From NCBI GenBank assembly GCA_012295275.1, contig CM022665.1:5189167-5253166 (forward strand): 64,000 bases of DNA, in the 5' to 3' direction. Shown piece after piece: positions 40,378 through 55,304 of the stretch (the first letter of the stretch is position 1; the number at the start of each line of letters is the position of its first letter). Both the position numbers and the translations under genes were made by a program. This stretch comes from Chrysomallon squamiferum (Eukaryota > Mollusca > Gastropoda > Neomphalida > Peltospiridae). The notes under the pieces were generated by a model, which ran no database searches, was not told the origin of the DNA, and saw only the letters and a program-made list of their open reading frames with translations.

Positions 40378-40869
40378 ATGAATTCGGTAAGTATTTCAAA
40401 TCACAGTGTTTATGACAGATATATTATAACCAAACTTCTTACATAGAGAAAAATGTACATCAAAGAGTTTAATTACAACATCATTACTACTCTAAGTACC
40501 TAATGTACGACCTATCCGAAAGTAAGTTCAAAAATAGCATCTTCAAAGTCTTGTATAGGCATGTCATTGAATTCTGTTTTCTTTAAATTAGTGCGTACAT
40601 TTTCAAAAATTGTCATATGTTTGGAAAATAATACTGCACACATATTGTCCTGCATAACTGTTTAGAAAATAAAGATTTATTTTTTGAATTTTTTTTTCTT
40701 TACCAAACACCGAAAGTCGAAACAGCGTATAATTAAGAAATTAACTCAATAATTAAATACTAATACTGTAATAGTTAATTAAGTGTGAATCATGGTGATA
40801 ATGAAAGTAGTTTAATTTTGATATCTATCCTCGCACATCAATGAAAACCAGCCAACAATGTAATTGTTA

Positions 40870-40947
<78 letters not shown>

Positions 40948-43900
40948 TTTCACAAACATTGTACAAGTACAGGAAATATTAATTTCAGTTTTAATTTCAT
41001 TCATTCCTATTTGTTATAATTGTTTAATTACTGTTTTATGATACCATGTGTATGCTCAATTGTTTGAAAGAGCCATATTCAAGAGCAGGGTTCATAATCA
41101 TCAATGCAAGTAATAGTATATTTAGTGTCCTTTGTTTCACATCAAACAAGCTGACCTTAATTAATATGTTTAGTGTGGAGAATTAATGAAATTATCACAA
41201 ACCTGACACAGTATTGTGTACTGTTACAGCAGTGGATTAACTCATTATGACCTGGGTGGGGTGGGGAAGAAAAACTTAAAATAAATATCATATAACTCTT
41301 GTGAATATCATTGAATATAGAATAAAACTGAGGAATTAAAAGAAAAAAGAAAAAGAAAGTTTTTATTTGTCATATATTATTTATTTAATGATTAGATTAA
41401 CAAAAGAAAATTACTTCTGTTTGCCTGTACATAATCAAGTACTAATTTATTTAATTAGTTCACAAATATGTCCATAATTGCAACTTTAAATATGAAACTA
41501 GTTTAAATTTAAAAAGACGATAAAGGAAAATAAATAGTAATAATAATAATGGGTAATATAAAATAGAAGTAAGAAATTTAATCTAAAATATTTTTTGATT
41601 AAAAAAAAGAAGAAGTTAAAATAAAAATTATTTACATGTGAAGAAAAATAATGCAATTTGTCAAAAAGATTTATGCCATTATGTTATAGTTAATAAATTC
41701 TGTTACTGCATATTTGATCAAATAAAACAAATTAGTAATACTGTCTATTGTGTGTTGAAAACTTTAAAAATTCTATTGTAACATGATATAAGTGTAATTT
41801 TTGGAACAGCTAAATCACTATGATTTTTGTTTGTTAGACAACTTAGAGTTTGTAGAACTTAGAATGTATACATATACAGTTTCTGTTTGAATGATATAAA
41901 TTTTGTTTACAATCCAGTGATGAGGGGCAGATCTGTTACAAATTAAATGAAGCTTAAGTTTTCAGGGCCCTTAATCCCAGATGGCTCCCAAAAGTGACTT
42001 TAGTCCACATTTCTTCAAAATTTTAATATAAATCTGAGATGTATCTAAATTTATAAAACATATCATGAACACTGCCATAGAAGAAGATATCAGTGATTAC
42101 CCAGACCTTGTGGCTTGATGCTGTTTTGTGAGGGGCCCCCAAACTGTTATGCCATTATCCATGGCATATATATATTCATATGAAGGAGTGATGTGAATAA
42201 AATAATAGCCCATCTGTACTAAACTTTGCCTTACATTGAATTTACAACATAGTTCTAAGTTACCTTCATTTTTTTTTCACTTGGAAGTTGGAAGTATTGG
42301 TATATTTTGTCCAATGATAACATTACCAGATTTAAGGATCAGCCTGCAGACTTCCATCATATTTATTAATAATCATTGTGGAAAATAAATTTAAAAAAAA
42401 GATTTTAGTTTACATCTGTTACATATAGTTGTATAAACACAAAGGACTGAATAAATACATGACAAACAAAACAACATGTTAAAAATAATACTGCCAGTGT
42501 TTCCAGTTTCATCTTTTTCAGGCTCAAAGAAACTTTAATAGGCCTTCTTTGTTTCTCTGTGAGTGTCAGTGGAATTTTTTAATGACAGTAAACACACACC
42601 TCCTCCTTATGCTATTCATTAACTACTACAGAATTTATGTCTATGAGTGAATACTGTAGAGTCAGCTGCATAGCATTAATTGGTCTTGCGGAAGGACATC
42701 ATGTGACCAGCTGTACAAAGCTGCAAGAAAGCATTGTTTTACTGTTGTGATTAGAGGTACAAATTAAATTAATTGAGAAAAACATGATAAGTGACTGAAT
42801 GATACTTATACAGTAAAGACAACAATTTACAAACCTATGCAAACAGGGGTTGAAGACTCAAGGTTGCAAGTAATTGTAAACAAATACAAGAACAAAACTT
42901 TGGTTTAAGTAATTTTACCACTTACGTTACGAGTCTGTATGAAATATTTTCTTAAAGGAACAGTTTTATTAGAAAGTGAATATTGATGCATGCATGAGAG
43001 TGGTTAATACTTGTGACATCAGCTTGGTAATGTCTTACTGTCTCATTTCATCTTCAGAAACCCTCACTTCTCAAAGTTTCTCACTTTGCCTTAATGTGTA
43101 CAGAACAGTATCTTGGACATGATGTGTCAAATTTTCAGTCTTATCCTGACTTGAGCAGCTATTCGTACTAGTGTTACTTGACACTGTAAATTTACAGATC
43201 TCTTCTAGTTTTTAGTGTGTAAAATAACACTCCATACCCACTCTCTGAGGCCGCCTACAAGTTCTGTTTACCCATAAATGTAATTTGAACATATTAAACA
43301 CATGCAGTATGGCCATTCATCCAGGTCATGAAGAAAATGTATTACTTTTGAAAATGTAGAGGATGCAAAGCATATCTGATCAGATAAAATGACTCATCAA
43401 CTTCAGTAGAGTGAGCTCAGTTTTAACTTGTTGCTGACATGGGACACCTTATTTCATACACTGATACAGATTTCCGGCTTATATTTCATCAATATATGTT
43501 TGATACTTACATTTAGACATTCATTTTAACAATTTTGGTAAACTTTCATGAGCATAATATGCACATACATTATCACACACACACACAAGACATAGATTAT
43601 GTACAGACACACACACATTTCTATTTGTCCAGATATGCCCTAACTTTCTTAATTAAATATCATTGATTGGTATGTTAAATGGCAGAGAAATTCCATTTCC
43701 TTTGACCGTCCATTTGATAGTTGAATAGAGAAACTTATAACTTACGTTTGTCAGTGAAAACATTACATTATGATTATTGAATGTAAGTAAAACTGAAGTT
43801 TAGTATCATACTGTACAAGATGATATTTTAATATAAAATGTTGTTAGCATTACATAAAATCTCATATATTGATCTATTGATATTCCAGTTGAATTTTCTT

Positions 43901-44309
43901 CATTTATGCTAATTTTTGTATCAAATTGCTTTTTTCAGTTTTATTAATTAACCTCACTATTAGCAAACTGGTTATGACAAGAAATAAAAATAATAGAAAC
44001 AAAGCTGAATCTAATAATAAGGTTACCAAAAGAAACAAATTAACAGAATGTGTGAAATATTTATTTAAGCCTATGACATATTAAGACTATGATAAAAAAA
44101 AAACCAAAACCCACATACACAGAGCAGGTTAATTTTAAATTATTTTTAAAACAACAGTGAACAAAATACCATACTTTTTAATATATTTGTATTAACTGAA
44201 ACATCACTGTCTTGTTTAATAAAAGGCCTTTTTTCTGGTATGTAATTTTATTCAGCAGTTTTACTCAGAAATATATTAAATGTGTGCTTCTGAGATGGGA
44301 TTAACGTGG

Positions 44310-44340
<31 letters not shown>

Positions 44341-46863
44341 CATCACAAAGTAAAAAGATCTGAAGAACTGGGTTCATTTGTTAGCACACAGTCTCAAGTG
44401 TAGTGGAAGTGATCAGCTTTTATTAGGTACAGTTCATTTTTCTTTTACGCTTGAGAACAATGTTTATGTGGCTCTGACCCTCAAGACATTGCTGACACAC
44501 AGATATTGACTGGTGTGAGTTTTGTAATTTATTAAAGATTTCGGAACATCAATGCAAAACAAGTCTGGACCCGATGCTGCATAATCTCATTAAATGTATG
44601 TACTGACAGGTAAAGCAATCAAGCTCTCTGTCACTTTGACAGCTTGTGTTTGCCCATATCTTTAACCCACCCATGAAAAAGTACCCACATAGCACTTTGT
44701 TAGTGATTTGGTGTAAATCAAATAGTATTTTTTTTTTATTCTTCTTTATCACTATGCCAGAGTACAAATACTTTCATTTTTCACCTGGAAAATAATACCT
44801 TTTAGATAGCTTTTATCACTGTGCTACACAAATGTGTCTATATTTGTTTTCATTTATTTAATTTATTTTATTTTTTATTTGTTCTTCTGGAGTGCTGAAT
44901 TTGTAATGGTATGCCTTTAGCTTGTTTTTTGTTTGTTAATAATGCAATATTAATTTTGTTTTGAGAATATATTTTTTATCTGTACTGAAATTCTTTGTAT
45001 GCAGTATTACGTGATATGGTGATCCAGTGTGGTGTGTTTAAACATTCATATGTATTCTTGTTCAGTTAATTATTTTAAGCATTACTCACATGATAAGTAA
45101 TTTATATACCTCTTTTAGCATATTACGTAACAGTAAAACAATTCAGACTGTGAAAAAAAATATGTATATTTATTTGTTATGGGTAAAAGTATGGGGTAAG
45201 CCAGGAATATCACCATAACATTTTGTGTAAACCTCTATCATATATATATATATGCATGATTTTTTTAAATTTGAAAATCTGTTTTATAAATTTCTCCCTC
45301 CAGATACAGAAAACAAGCACCAACAAGAAACTCATAATCATATTTTGTCTTTAAAAAAAAAGTAACAAATATAATAAATAATTAAAGGTACTCAAGGTGA
45401 ACCAGTTCACAGTGATTTATTTCATATTCTGTTTTTTCTTTTCTTTTCTTATGAAAACAAGAATATAAACATTAAAATATAAATGATACATAAGAACATA
45501 AATAAGAATATAAATGATAAAATAGTTATTTGATACTGCATATTGGCATTTGCTGTATCAAAAAACCAACAAAAAAACCCAACAACACAAATATATATAA
45601 TATATATAGTAATAATAATAATAAAAACCAACAACAAAAGTACAAAACTCACCAGAGTTGTTAACATACCAGTTGTTATATATTTATAATATGCCATATG
45701 ACATTACTAGTTGTTTGTTTTGGGTATATCAATAAAGACATTCACCGTGAACCAAACAAACAATACACAGTTCCAGTCTTGTGCGCTGGATAAAAAACCG
45801 TGAGTGTTCAGATAGATCAACTACTGGGATTGTCACATTGTTAGTCAGGAAAGGAGGACAATAGAAATTTCAGGATCATTTCCAGTTTTTCTGTCGACAC
45901 TGATCAGCAACAGTTTAATAAATCAATTATTGCCTATCATCTCACCTTGGCGTCACAAGGACACAATGCTGATTTTCAAACTGTGGTATGGACGCAAAGT
46001 ATAATAATGATACAGATGTACATGGATTTCTGTGATTATTAAATATCATGGTTGGTATTTCTCTATTTCATTACACACATGCATGCACACATATCAATAC
46101 ATATAAAATATATTTTTTTTTATGGTTAGATTGATGTTAACATTATTAAATATAATGTTTAAAATATTTTTTGGTGGTTAGATTGATTTAGAAGTATATA
46201 ATATGTATACATGCATGCATACAAACACACACACACACACACACACACATGTATAATAAAAATGTACACATAAATACATACGTTATAAAATTGGAAATAA
46301 GCAAATGTATTTCAGTCCATTATAATATTGTATCATAATATTTAGTAAATGTATTAAAAAAACAAAAACAAAAAAAAATAAACTCTCCTGAGATTGCTTT
46401 ACATACCATACATTGTGTTAAATAATTTATACAGTATTGTTTATTGAAATAAAATACAGCACACAAATACGATGCCATAAATTTCAAACCTGTTAAATGA
46501 AGAGTTAAATATTTAACAGGTTTACCACTAATGTGTAATTATTATTCACCTGTTTGTTTTCTTTACATTACCAGATTACTCATTCGTTGCTGGTTTTTTA
46601 AAATTTCTTGTCAGCATGTGACAGAATTTATGGTTTTATGCAAAAAAGGGTGTTCTGCACATTTTTCATAATTACTGTGCCTTATTTGTTTCTTCTTTTT
46701 TTTTTTTTAAAGTGAATAATGAATTAAAAAATAAATAAAAATAAAAATAAAATACAGAGAAATTGTTATGGACATATTAAGTTAGATAGGAAAAGAGAGA
46801 GTGAGAGCCATTTGGAGTTATTAATTTATCCTTATTTATTATATTTTTTATCTATCTAAGTTA

Positions 46864-46905
<42 letters not shown>

Positions 46906-48864
46906 AACATGTATTACATATTTGCATGTTACCACATCAGCACCTAGTACTTGGTGTTTTCTACTATTACATATAAAATCAGCAGCATATTGTGTTGTTT
47001 TTTCTGTCTCAGGATGTGAATACACCTAGAATATATGCCCCTGATATCTACATGCGTATTTATTATTATTATTAATAATTTTTTTCCTTTCTTTTCAATT
47101 TTTTTTAGTTAAAATACTTTGTTTAAAACAGACTTTTATTGGTATCAAATTATGTAACTGATAAGCCAGTGTCAAACTTGACTAACTAACTAGACTGCAG
47201 CATTAAATCACAGGGACATAAGGCTGTTGTTACACCTAACTTTATAATAATACTGATATATCGGTAAGATGTGTGGTATATAGCCTAGGGTCAACAGCTC
47301 ACATGATTGGCATAACTGATTATAAATGCTTATTATTATTATTATTTTTAATAGATTGTGTTCACACACCAGAATTCTTTGCTATTCTAATCTGCATGAC
47401 ATACATGTGCTTGAGTAATGTTCAACAGCATTTTATAAATCAGAAAGCATAAAAGAGCTGCCCTTGAGGGTAGACGCTCAGTTATAATCACTGTCAGAGA
47501 TTGCTGTTTAAACAGTGAATTATTCCGGTGATCTGTGAGCGTACATACACTCGAATGTATTAACTTCATTTGCTGTATTTATCGCTTTATCCTATTTGCA
47601 TTAGAAATGCAAATCATTTGAATAATAAAGTTCTTGAAAGATTTCTAAATAAAGGTGTAATTCCTGAGCACTTGAGAGTCATTCAGTTGGAACGAGATTT
47701 CATTGAAATGGTATATTAAAAGGTCCAACATTCTGTTTTTTTTTTTTTTTTTTTTTTTTTGAGTATTGAGGATAAATTTTAATATATCAGTTTTGATTGA
47801 ACTACTGACAGAACCTGAAAGTGCTCTGTGTTGTATAACAGTTATGATATTTAAAAAAAATAAAATAACAAACAAAAAAGATCTTAAAGGCCAACTATGT
47901 GAAGCTTGTAATGGCGTGGCACCATTGATTAAGTATGTAGAGGTTACAGTACATGTATGGACTTGTTATTATCAGCTTGCTAGTATATTTCAAAATGACA
48001 AAAACAGACTGTGAGAATTTGAAAGGTGTTTCAACTGATTTAACCAGGATGGTATATCATATTTTACTTTAAATATTTTCGGATGTCAATTTTGGAGTCT
48101 AGAAAAGCTGTTGTGTATCAAAATACATTTTTTATTTCCTTTTTTTTTTAAAATAGTGATTGGCAGTGAACAGATTGTAAGAATTAAGGATGGGCATTTT
48201 TACTGCAGTATTTATTATTTCAGTATAACAGCATAGGACATGTTATACTGAAAACTTATTTTCATTGAAATTTTTGGGATTACCAAAAGCTGTGTAAAAA
48301 AAAAACAACAACAAACAAAAACATCTATGAAACATGACAAACATGTTAGAAAAGGTAAGCAAGAAAATGAAGCCAAGTGGCAGTATAATGCATTTTAGTC
48401 TTTTTTAACATAGTGAAACATTCACATATTTTGCAATGGGATACTCTATTATTAACATTAATGGTGAAACTATATTGACAGTGGATATTGTCGAGGCATA
48501 TTTATAACTGCTGTAATCTCCATAACACTACTGATTCATGGGAAATTGTAGGAGAAGAGGTCATATATTCAGTTAAATTCGTGTAGTGTTATTTTTTTTG
48601 TTATTTTTTAAAATGTTTTTAACTTTAAAACAAAAAAGTTTAAAGTTGTTTTGTAATGGATTCATAAATAAATGAATTGACAAAAACATCTCACTTAACA
48701 CTGGAAGATATTATTAGTAGGAATATACCATTTTGTTCTGAAAAGTGATTATTCAATATATTTGTATGCATGGCTGTTTGTAGATTCATAGACAGATTAA
48801 ATGGATTTATTATTATTATTATTATTCGAAAACAATTATTCTTTTTTTTAATATACACACATTT

Positions 48865-48906
<42 letters not shown>

Positions 48907-51900
48907 ACAATGCAAGCACACTAAATTATAACATTTGTGCTAGTGGTTATTTTAAAAGTTTTATTCTAGGATGTACTAACAGAAGATTTTAGTTCAGGCC
49001 TGCAGGACAATGCAATTAGTTTAACACAGTACCAAGAATGTCCCCCACACAGACCTTTCATCAACACAGAATTTAGAAGATCACCTGCAAAATCCATTTC
49101 TTCATTCCCAGTCAACAACAGAGATGGTAGGTAGCTTGCTTGTAAATAAAAAAGTACATTTTCATGTCTAAACAAACAATTAAATGTACAAAAAAAAAAG
49201 AAAGAAAAAGAGTGATAAGAAAACCCCCCCCAAACAAAATCAAGCCTTGATATCATCTTGCCTTCTTAGAAGTATAATTACCCTATTAATTGTAAACCTA
49301 TAGGTATTGAATACAATACATTTTTTGATAAATAGTCAGAACTGCCAAATCTTAATTCCTAATCTTGTTATGTATCTTCTCATAAAAATCCAAAAATCTG
49401 TTAGTATTACTATATTACAAATATTCAATTTATATTCAGAAGATATTGGGCACAAGTCCATATTTATTTTCTAGATTCATTTGTATCATTTTAAATCACA
49501 ATCAGTTTATTAAACCTAAAACGGTAAATTGTTTAAATGTTATTTTCATTTAAGATGTGTGGATTTAATTATTTAGCAATAAACTATGAAAAGACACGTT
49601 TCTGAAATTGCAGTATTTGGTGAAATGGTTCAGAGTTTCAGTTAACAGTCCAAAATATAAAAATTATTGAATGTTTAACAGTATACAACACACTTGATTA
49701 ATATTCATTTTAACTACCAATAACATATTTCTTGTATAATGATATGAGAAAGGAAACTTCCCAACTCTTAGTGGACTGTTACTATCATTAGTATCAAAGA
49801 ATATTTGACAGACACCTTTCTATAGAAATAAAGAAAAATATACCACAGTTTATATAATTTTAATAAATCAGAGTTGCTGAACTGATTGGAATGGGAAATG
49901 GCCCAGTGATAGCTCTTAGCAAAATCAAAGCTGTGACCAAGTATGCCTTTGAACTGTTGTCTAATATTGAATAAAATATGATCTTCAGAATGTATAAATA
50001 TTTTCACTAGGAACAATGTTTTTACAGTTTGCATGAAACAGAAGCATTTTTTTTATTTCAGCTGTTGTTGATGCTCTAAAGAACTTGCAAGAGAAAGTGA
50101 AAAGGTTAGAGCTGGAGAGATCTACAGCCGAAGACAGCTTGAAATCTCTAGCCTCCCAGACGAGCAAATACAAAGATACTCTGTTAAAAGAAAAAGAAAT
50201 ACAAGAATCGTCACAAGATGCAATATGCAGACAGAAACATGGTTGTTATTTATTTTTTAATTTGGGGCTGGGGGTTGTTACAGATTTTCAGTGGTTTTAA
50301 CATATTATGATACACTAGAATTGAACAGAACTTGGTTAAATTAAGTATGATGCACATGAATTTGACCTTTCAGACATCTTGTCAGCATCAGTGTGTACAT
50401 GATTCTAAAACTAACTTGATTTCTTTGTGTTTAAACACTCTTATTCTTGTTTTATTTAAATATCATCATGTTTTCAACTTCAAGTCATTGTTGTGTGTCT
50501 GTCACTTTGCAGAAGTTGAATCTCAATTGGCATCTGCTGAAGCCAGATGTACTTTGCTTCAAAAGCAGCTTGACTACATGAAAAAGATGCTGGAAAACTC
50601 AGAGAGAGATAGACAGGACACTGCTCTCAGAACAGTTATGGTGGAAAGGCAAAGACACAACACAGTTTTACCAGACCCCCATCTCAGTCGAATTGCAGAA
50701 CTCGAAAGAGAACGTGTTAAACTGGCAACAACTCAAAGCTTAGCAGAGGTAAATAACTTTTTAAGGCATTTTGGATTTTTGTTCTCTCAGCAGGTTGTTT
50801 ACTTTAATGGAAATATGAAACCTAAAAAAACTAAAAATATTGCAGAAATCAGAGGTAATTATTACTAATTACAGAATATTCATGATACTTTAGTATGATT
50901 TTGTATTAAGAATTATCTCTAAACGTATATGTTTCTGAAAAAAAATCCCCCCCCAAAAAAAATCCTCAAAAACCCAGCCACAAGGGCTCATTAACAGGAG
51001 AAAATATTTTATTACCATGTCACAGATAGGAATTACCTTTGTTAGGTAAACATAGGGAACCAGTTAGAACCGAAAATAACTCTAAGGACACAGAAAAAAT
51101 ATTTATTTAATTCTGTTTTTAATGCTGGAGAATTATTAATGTAATTTGACAGTTATCATTGTTTACTTCAACAGGTTCACTTTCTGTTCTGAGTGTTAAA
51201 AACTTAATCATGTATTTGAAATTTTGTCAATGACTAACATCTGTTGTAAATGTTATTTTGATCAGAAAAGGTACACAAAGAAACTAAAGCTTGTCATACA
51301 TAATGAGGTGAAGCAGGTATTGTGTTGTTGTTTAGCATTTGTCACAATGTGTGCTTCTCTCACTGCATCAAATAACACATCACAGGAGTTTTTAGTCTGA
51401 TACAGCATACTGCCGTTAAGATTGTCCTAGGCACAGATTAACTTTAGTTTGAATTATTTTTGTTCACCTTTGTTCACTAATCATCTCTTCTTAATTACTT
51501 AAATACAAGTTAATGTTTTCACTAAATAATTTGATTTGAATTATATAAAAAAAAAAAATCGAAATATAACAGAAAAAAATATATAAATGAGAAATTTGAA
51601 TTTATGTATGTATCCTTTAAATAAAATATGAAATATAAATGTCTAATAAAATGAAAAATATACAAATAAGAATTACAAATTTACGTTTCTGTTAAAATGG
51701 ACAGAAAAAAATAATAATGAAAAAGACCAAACAAAGCTAGACTAGAATTCAAATTTGCATGTATTATTTAGCATTATCTAACTATATAACATTACAGACA
51801 TTTACATGTATGAATACTAAAAGACTACATTATTATAAAGCAAAACTATTTTAAATTGTACTGTGAAATTAATGATATATTGTCACAGGAAATATTTTAT

Positions 51901-54900
51901 GGTTTTTGCAGGTGGCACATGTGTTTTTTCTTCATTCAGTTTTGTAATAGTCACGTAGTGTATGTGTTTTAAAGAAAGTAAGATGTTTTTGATTTCAGAA
52001 CAAAATACGAGAACTAGAAAACAAATTAAGAGAAGAAAGAAGAAATAGACAGTATGTCCAGAAGAGGGCTGCTGAAGTATGTCTTTATTTCAAATTCTTT
52101 TTCATGGTTATTAGTGAATTAAAACATTTACCTCTTTGTATTTTTTTGCTAATTATTTTTAAGTTATTGACTGAGTATTTATTTGACTGGACCATGACAC
52201 ATTATTGTTGTTATTATTATTAGATTAATATGTTATTACATTTTTTTGAAGTTTGTTGCTTATGGGAGAAAAGCTCTCACATAAATCTGTTATTTTTTGG
52301 TCACATTAATATTTACATTTTATAATTATTCCAGTATCTGATATTTATGTATATGCTTTTGTGTTACTGTATATTTCCTTTTCTTTTCTTTTTTGTTTTC
52401 TTTAATTTGAAATGAAACCGTATGAAAGGCATCAACTACTTTTTATTTTAATAATTTTTTAGTCATTATTTTAATTTAGTTACCTTTGTCTTTATATTTT
52501 CAGTTGGAAACTTTAACAGCAGCTAACAGAATCCTTTCAAATGGGGAAATCCCATGTAGATTACCAGAAAAGTCCAGAAAAGTTGTGAAAAAGAAAAAGA
52601 AAAAAATAGTTTCATCCAAGAAATTTCCTTACAACAACAGAAAAGTGGAACCACCCAAGCATTTTCGAGTTAATCTTGCAGAAATTCCATTTGTTGCTGG
52701 CACGGTAAGAAAGATGAAAAACAATTATTGCTTTCTTCAGTATTTGCAGATGAAAAGTGTTATTTGTAATACCTTATATTATTATACCTGATTTTTCTGT
52801 TATCTGCATTTTGTAATAGTAAAAGTTATTATTAGACTTTCAGATAATGTTAATTTTGACATCACTATCCATTAATTTATAATTGCTTTTTAATATAAGT
52901 ATATTTAGAATATACAAACTAAGTTATGATAATATAGCTTATATTTATTTTGATTACTTCAGTTTGTTTTGTTTCTGACATTCAGTCCTTGCTAACCTGT
53001 GTCATACTGACATAGTAGCACACATTTTTGAGGATGCCTGAAAATGTATATTTTATCTGTTTAAAAATTAGATTGCTGTGATATTCCAATTATTTTATTT
53101 ACTTGTAATTCACAATAATTAACTTGTAAGACAGTATTTTGGTAAAACAGACATTTAAATACAAATATTAAAATCGAAAAGGAGCTATAGCTTCATTAAA
53201 TCATTTACTCATTCATTTTTTGTAACATCGGTTTTAACTTTAGTGAGAATGCTTTGTACCATAATTTGTCAGTGAAACAAAAAACATTCACTACCTTCTA
53301 AAACAATTTTCGGTTTCTGAAACAATTATTATTTATTTCAGTCAACATCTGCCAGCCATGCTGTTGGTGCTAACGTTCAGAAAGTCATTGCTTTGATGAA
53401 GACTCACAACTTGGCTCTGTGTTCATCGTTAACAGACAACCACCACGACAATGCCAGGTCAGGCAGCAGCATGTCCTCAGATTCCAGCAGCACCAGCTTC
53501 GACTGCGACTTGTCTGATCTCCTCCTTCAGCTGCAGGATGAGTTTGGACAACTCAGTGTGTGAGTAACTTTGCGAGAAATCTCTTATTTACCTGCACACT
53601 GATGTCATGAATCAGTTGTTGTGACATTTCATAGAAAGGTTAAGGATCGTGCAGAGTGTATAGACCCTGTCATAATAACTTAAAAAATTTAATTGTTTAT
53701 TATACTTCATTTTATTTAGGTATTGTAGTCTTTACAGAATTATCCATAATAAAGAAATTCGATGTACTGTTTTTCAATTTCACTTGATATAATTAAACCA
53801 AAATTTCTTTAAAATACTACAATTCATATCATATCTGTGTTGCAGTTTTTACAAAATTATCCGTAATAAAGAAATTTGATGTACTGTTTTACTTTTCGAT
53901 ATGATATAATGGAACCTGTCAGTGATATAATTAAAAATTCTATATCTTGGATAGTTCAGAGACATTTTTAAATTAGTTCTTATAGTGTGTGTTTCCTAAT
54001 AATATAGAGTATGGAGCTAAATGTACAGGTGGGATACATTGGTGTTAACGTGAATCATTTTATAAATATAAATGTGGAAAAATCCTGGCTCATTTTAATG
54101 GCAATAGTTTTTTTTTTTTTTTTTTTTCAAAACTGCAGTGAGCATCAGGAATTGGTGAACCAGATAAATGAATGCCAGGATTTCCAGTTGAGAGAAGACT
54201 TGGAGAGAGAACTCCAGTCTATAGTATACAAACTAGAAACTAAAGGACTACAGATATCAAAAATTAGACAACATCAACAAAAAGTTAGTCACAGAAATTG
54301 TTTTCTGAGAAACATTTTAGTTTGTAATGAACAGATTATGTCAACTATACTGAAACTTTAACATCTAGCAATCTAACTCAATGCAGCTTACCATTATTAA
54401 AATACCAGTTGTAAAACCTTAGGCAAAATGAAATGTGTTTCCTTCAGACTGAACATTTCTATTTTTTTGTGCAACTGTAGACTGATCATTAAACATCATA
54501 TTTAAAAAAAAAAAAAAGAGATGAGAAACCCAACACAACAACCACAAACATATAAGCAAAAAATTAAAAATTAAAAATAAATACATTATTACAACAATAA
54601 AGTTTGAAAGTTAACAAGACCTTCTATAAAATGTGATGATATTTCCCAACATTTTTGTACTGCAATTTATTTTAATAGTTTAACAAAAATCTTAATTTTA
54701 TTTTTTCCCCCATTTTCTTTCCGTCTTTTTCAATATCAGACACTCCTGTAAATTATAGTGAAATTTTATTTGTCCCGACAGTTGCAGAATTTGAAGTGCA
54801 AGAAGAAGAAGTCGAACAAATGTGTTTCCCGCCACAAGTCACCAGAGAGACCAAAGTCAGGACACGCCTGTCTTTCCTCGGGGAGGAGAACAGAAGAGTC

Positions 54901-55018
54901 ACATCAGACACGATCGTCAAGTAACGAGCGAAGCAGCACAGCTCGTGCACTGGACGTTCTGAAAGACATGAAAAAATTACAAACCACTCTCCGAAGAGAC
55001 GACATCAACTGGGAATAA
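40378..55018 (+). CDS. CEP57: Centrosomal protein CEP57 homologue (9 exons)
   Basis: Centrosome and microtubule-associated coiled-coil protein; in vertebrates it helps organise pericentriolar material and spindle attachment. Exons: 40378-40386, 48970-49126, 50062-50241, 50513-50748, 51999-52076, 52504-52704, 53342-53559, 54139-54283, 54782-55018; 1461 nt, 486 residues against 500 in human CEP57. Family marks are RPFINTEFRRSPAKS near the N-terminus, a coiled coil from about residue 56 to 240 starting ALKNLQEKVKRLELERS, a KKKKKK basic patch, the signature IPFVAGTSTSASHAVGANVQ split at an exon border, LLLQLQDEFGQLS, and the basic C-terminus with VLKDMKKLQTTL and the ending DDINWE (human ends SSLCWDY). 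Exon 1 (ATG AAT TCG, then GTAAGT) is inferred from phase, a perfect donor and the upstream CG-richer region; other N-terminal exons in the 8.6-kb intron are possible. Vertebrates have a paralogue, CEP57L1, which this gene predates or equals. Confidence 0.92.
40866..40946. repeat. (ATT)n microsatellite
   Basis: About 26 uninterrupted ATT units in CEP57 intron 1, giving an artefactual poly-isoleucine frame. Confidence 0.95.
46867..46901. repeat. Poly(A) run
   Basis: About 35 consecutive A in CEP57 intron 1. There is no upstream reading frame or target-site duplication that would mark it as the tail of a retroposed copy, so simple slippage is the safer reading. Confidence 0.9.
48862..48909. repeat. 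(CA)n microsatellite near CEP57 exon 2
   Basis: About 16 CA units, then an interrupted tail, ending some 60 bp before exon 2 (48970). Confidence 0.93.
53727..53892. repeat. Diverged tandem duplication in CEP57 intron 7
   Basis: Two copies of a block beginning GTCTTTACAGAATTATCCAT / GTTTTTACAAAATTATCCGT and continuing to GATGTACTGTTTT, about 117 bp apart. Non-coding; the first copy contains a stray CAG. Confidence 0.85.
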
Positions 55019-55298
55019 AACAGAATTACCTCTTTATCTGTGATATTAGCAGTCTTAGTTAGAAATATTGTATTTATTTTTTACAAAGTTTTGAAGTCAA
55101 CTCGGCTCAGAATCACGTTTGTTTGTTTGTTTTTGTTGTTGGTGTTCTTCCACGTTTTTATTCCTCTGATCATCGTGTAATTTTTCGTTACAACAACACT
55201 TTTATTTTATTTTTAAATTTTAATGTATGATCAGTGCTGTTGGAAGATCTGGAAGGAGAAGCAGTGTTTGATGCATTTAATGTTCGATAGGTAGTTTT

Positions 55299-55304
55299 AA
55301 TAAA
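55299..55304 (+). promoter_or_regulatory. Likely polyadenylation signal of CEP57
   Basis: First AATAAA after the CEP57 stop codon, about 280 bp downstream. No transcript evidence; a later signal is possible. Confidence 0.5.

Larger units (their letters stand above)
40387..48969. other. Large first intron of CEP57
   Basis: 8.6 kb without recognisable exons. It holds (ATT)n of about 26 units at 40869-40945, (GT)n at about 44313-44340, an (AT)n patch near 45241-45254, (CA)n at about 46222-46248, an A-run of about 35 at 46867-46901, a T-run near 47736-47760 and (CA)n at about 48867-48898. Reading frames here are short and low-complexity. Segments around 42480-42730 and 43020-43270 are less repetitive but match nothing I know. 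Confidence 0.65.

Noticed and set aside
44549-44767. 72-codon minus-strand frame in CEP57 intron 1
   Set aside because: Composition slightly less biased than its surroundings, but no motif, no partner exons and no similarity I recognise.
46867-46901. Poly(A) run as the tail of a retrocopy
   Set aside because: No coding similarity upstream, no flanking target-site duplication; other homopolymers of similar length occur throughout.
47766-48014. 82-codon plus-strand frame with CEAC
   Set aside because: A single Cys pair, a lysine/asparagine tract from poly-A and no splice-consistent partner; likely chance.
54011-54361. 116-codon plus-strand frame beginning MELNVQVGYIGVN
   Set aside because: Only the part 54139-54283 is CEP57 exon 8; the start lies in intron 7 upstream of a clear polypyrimidine tract and CTGCAG acceptor.
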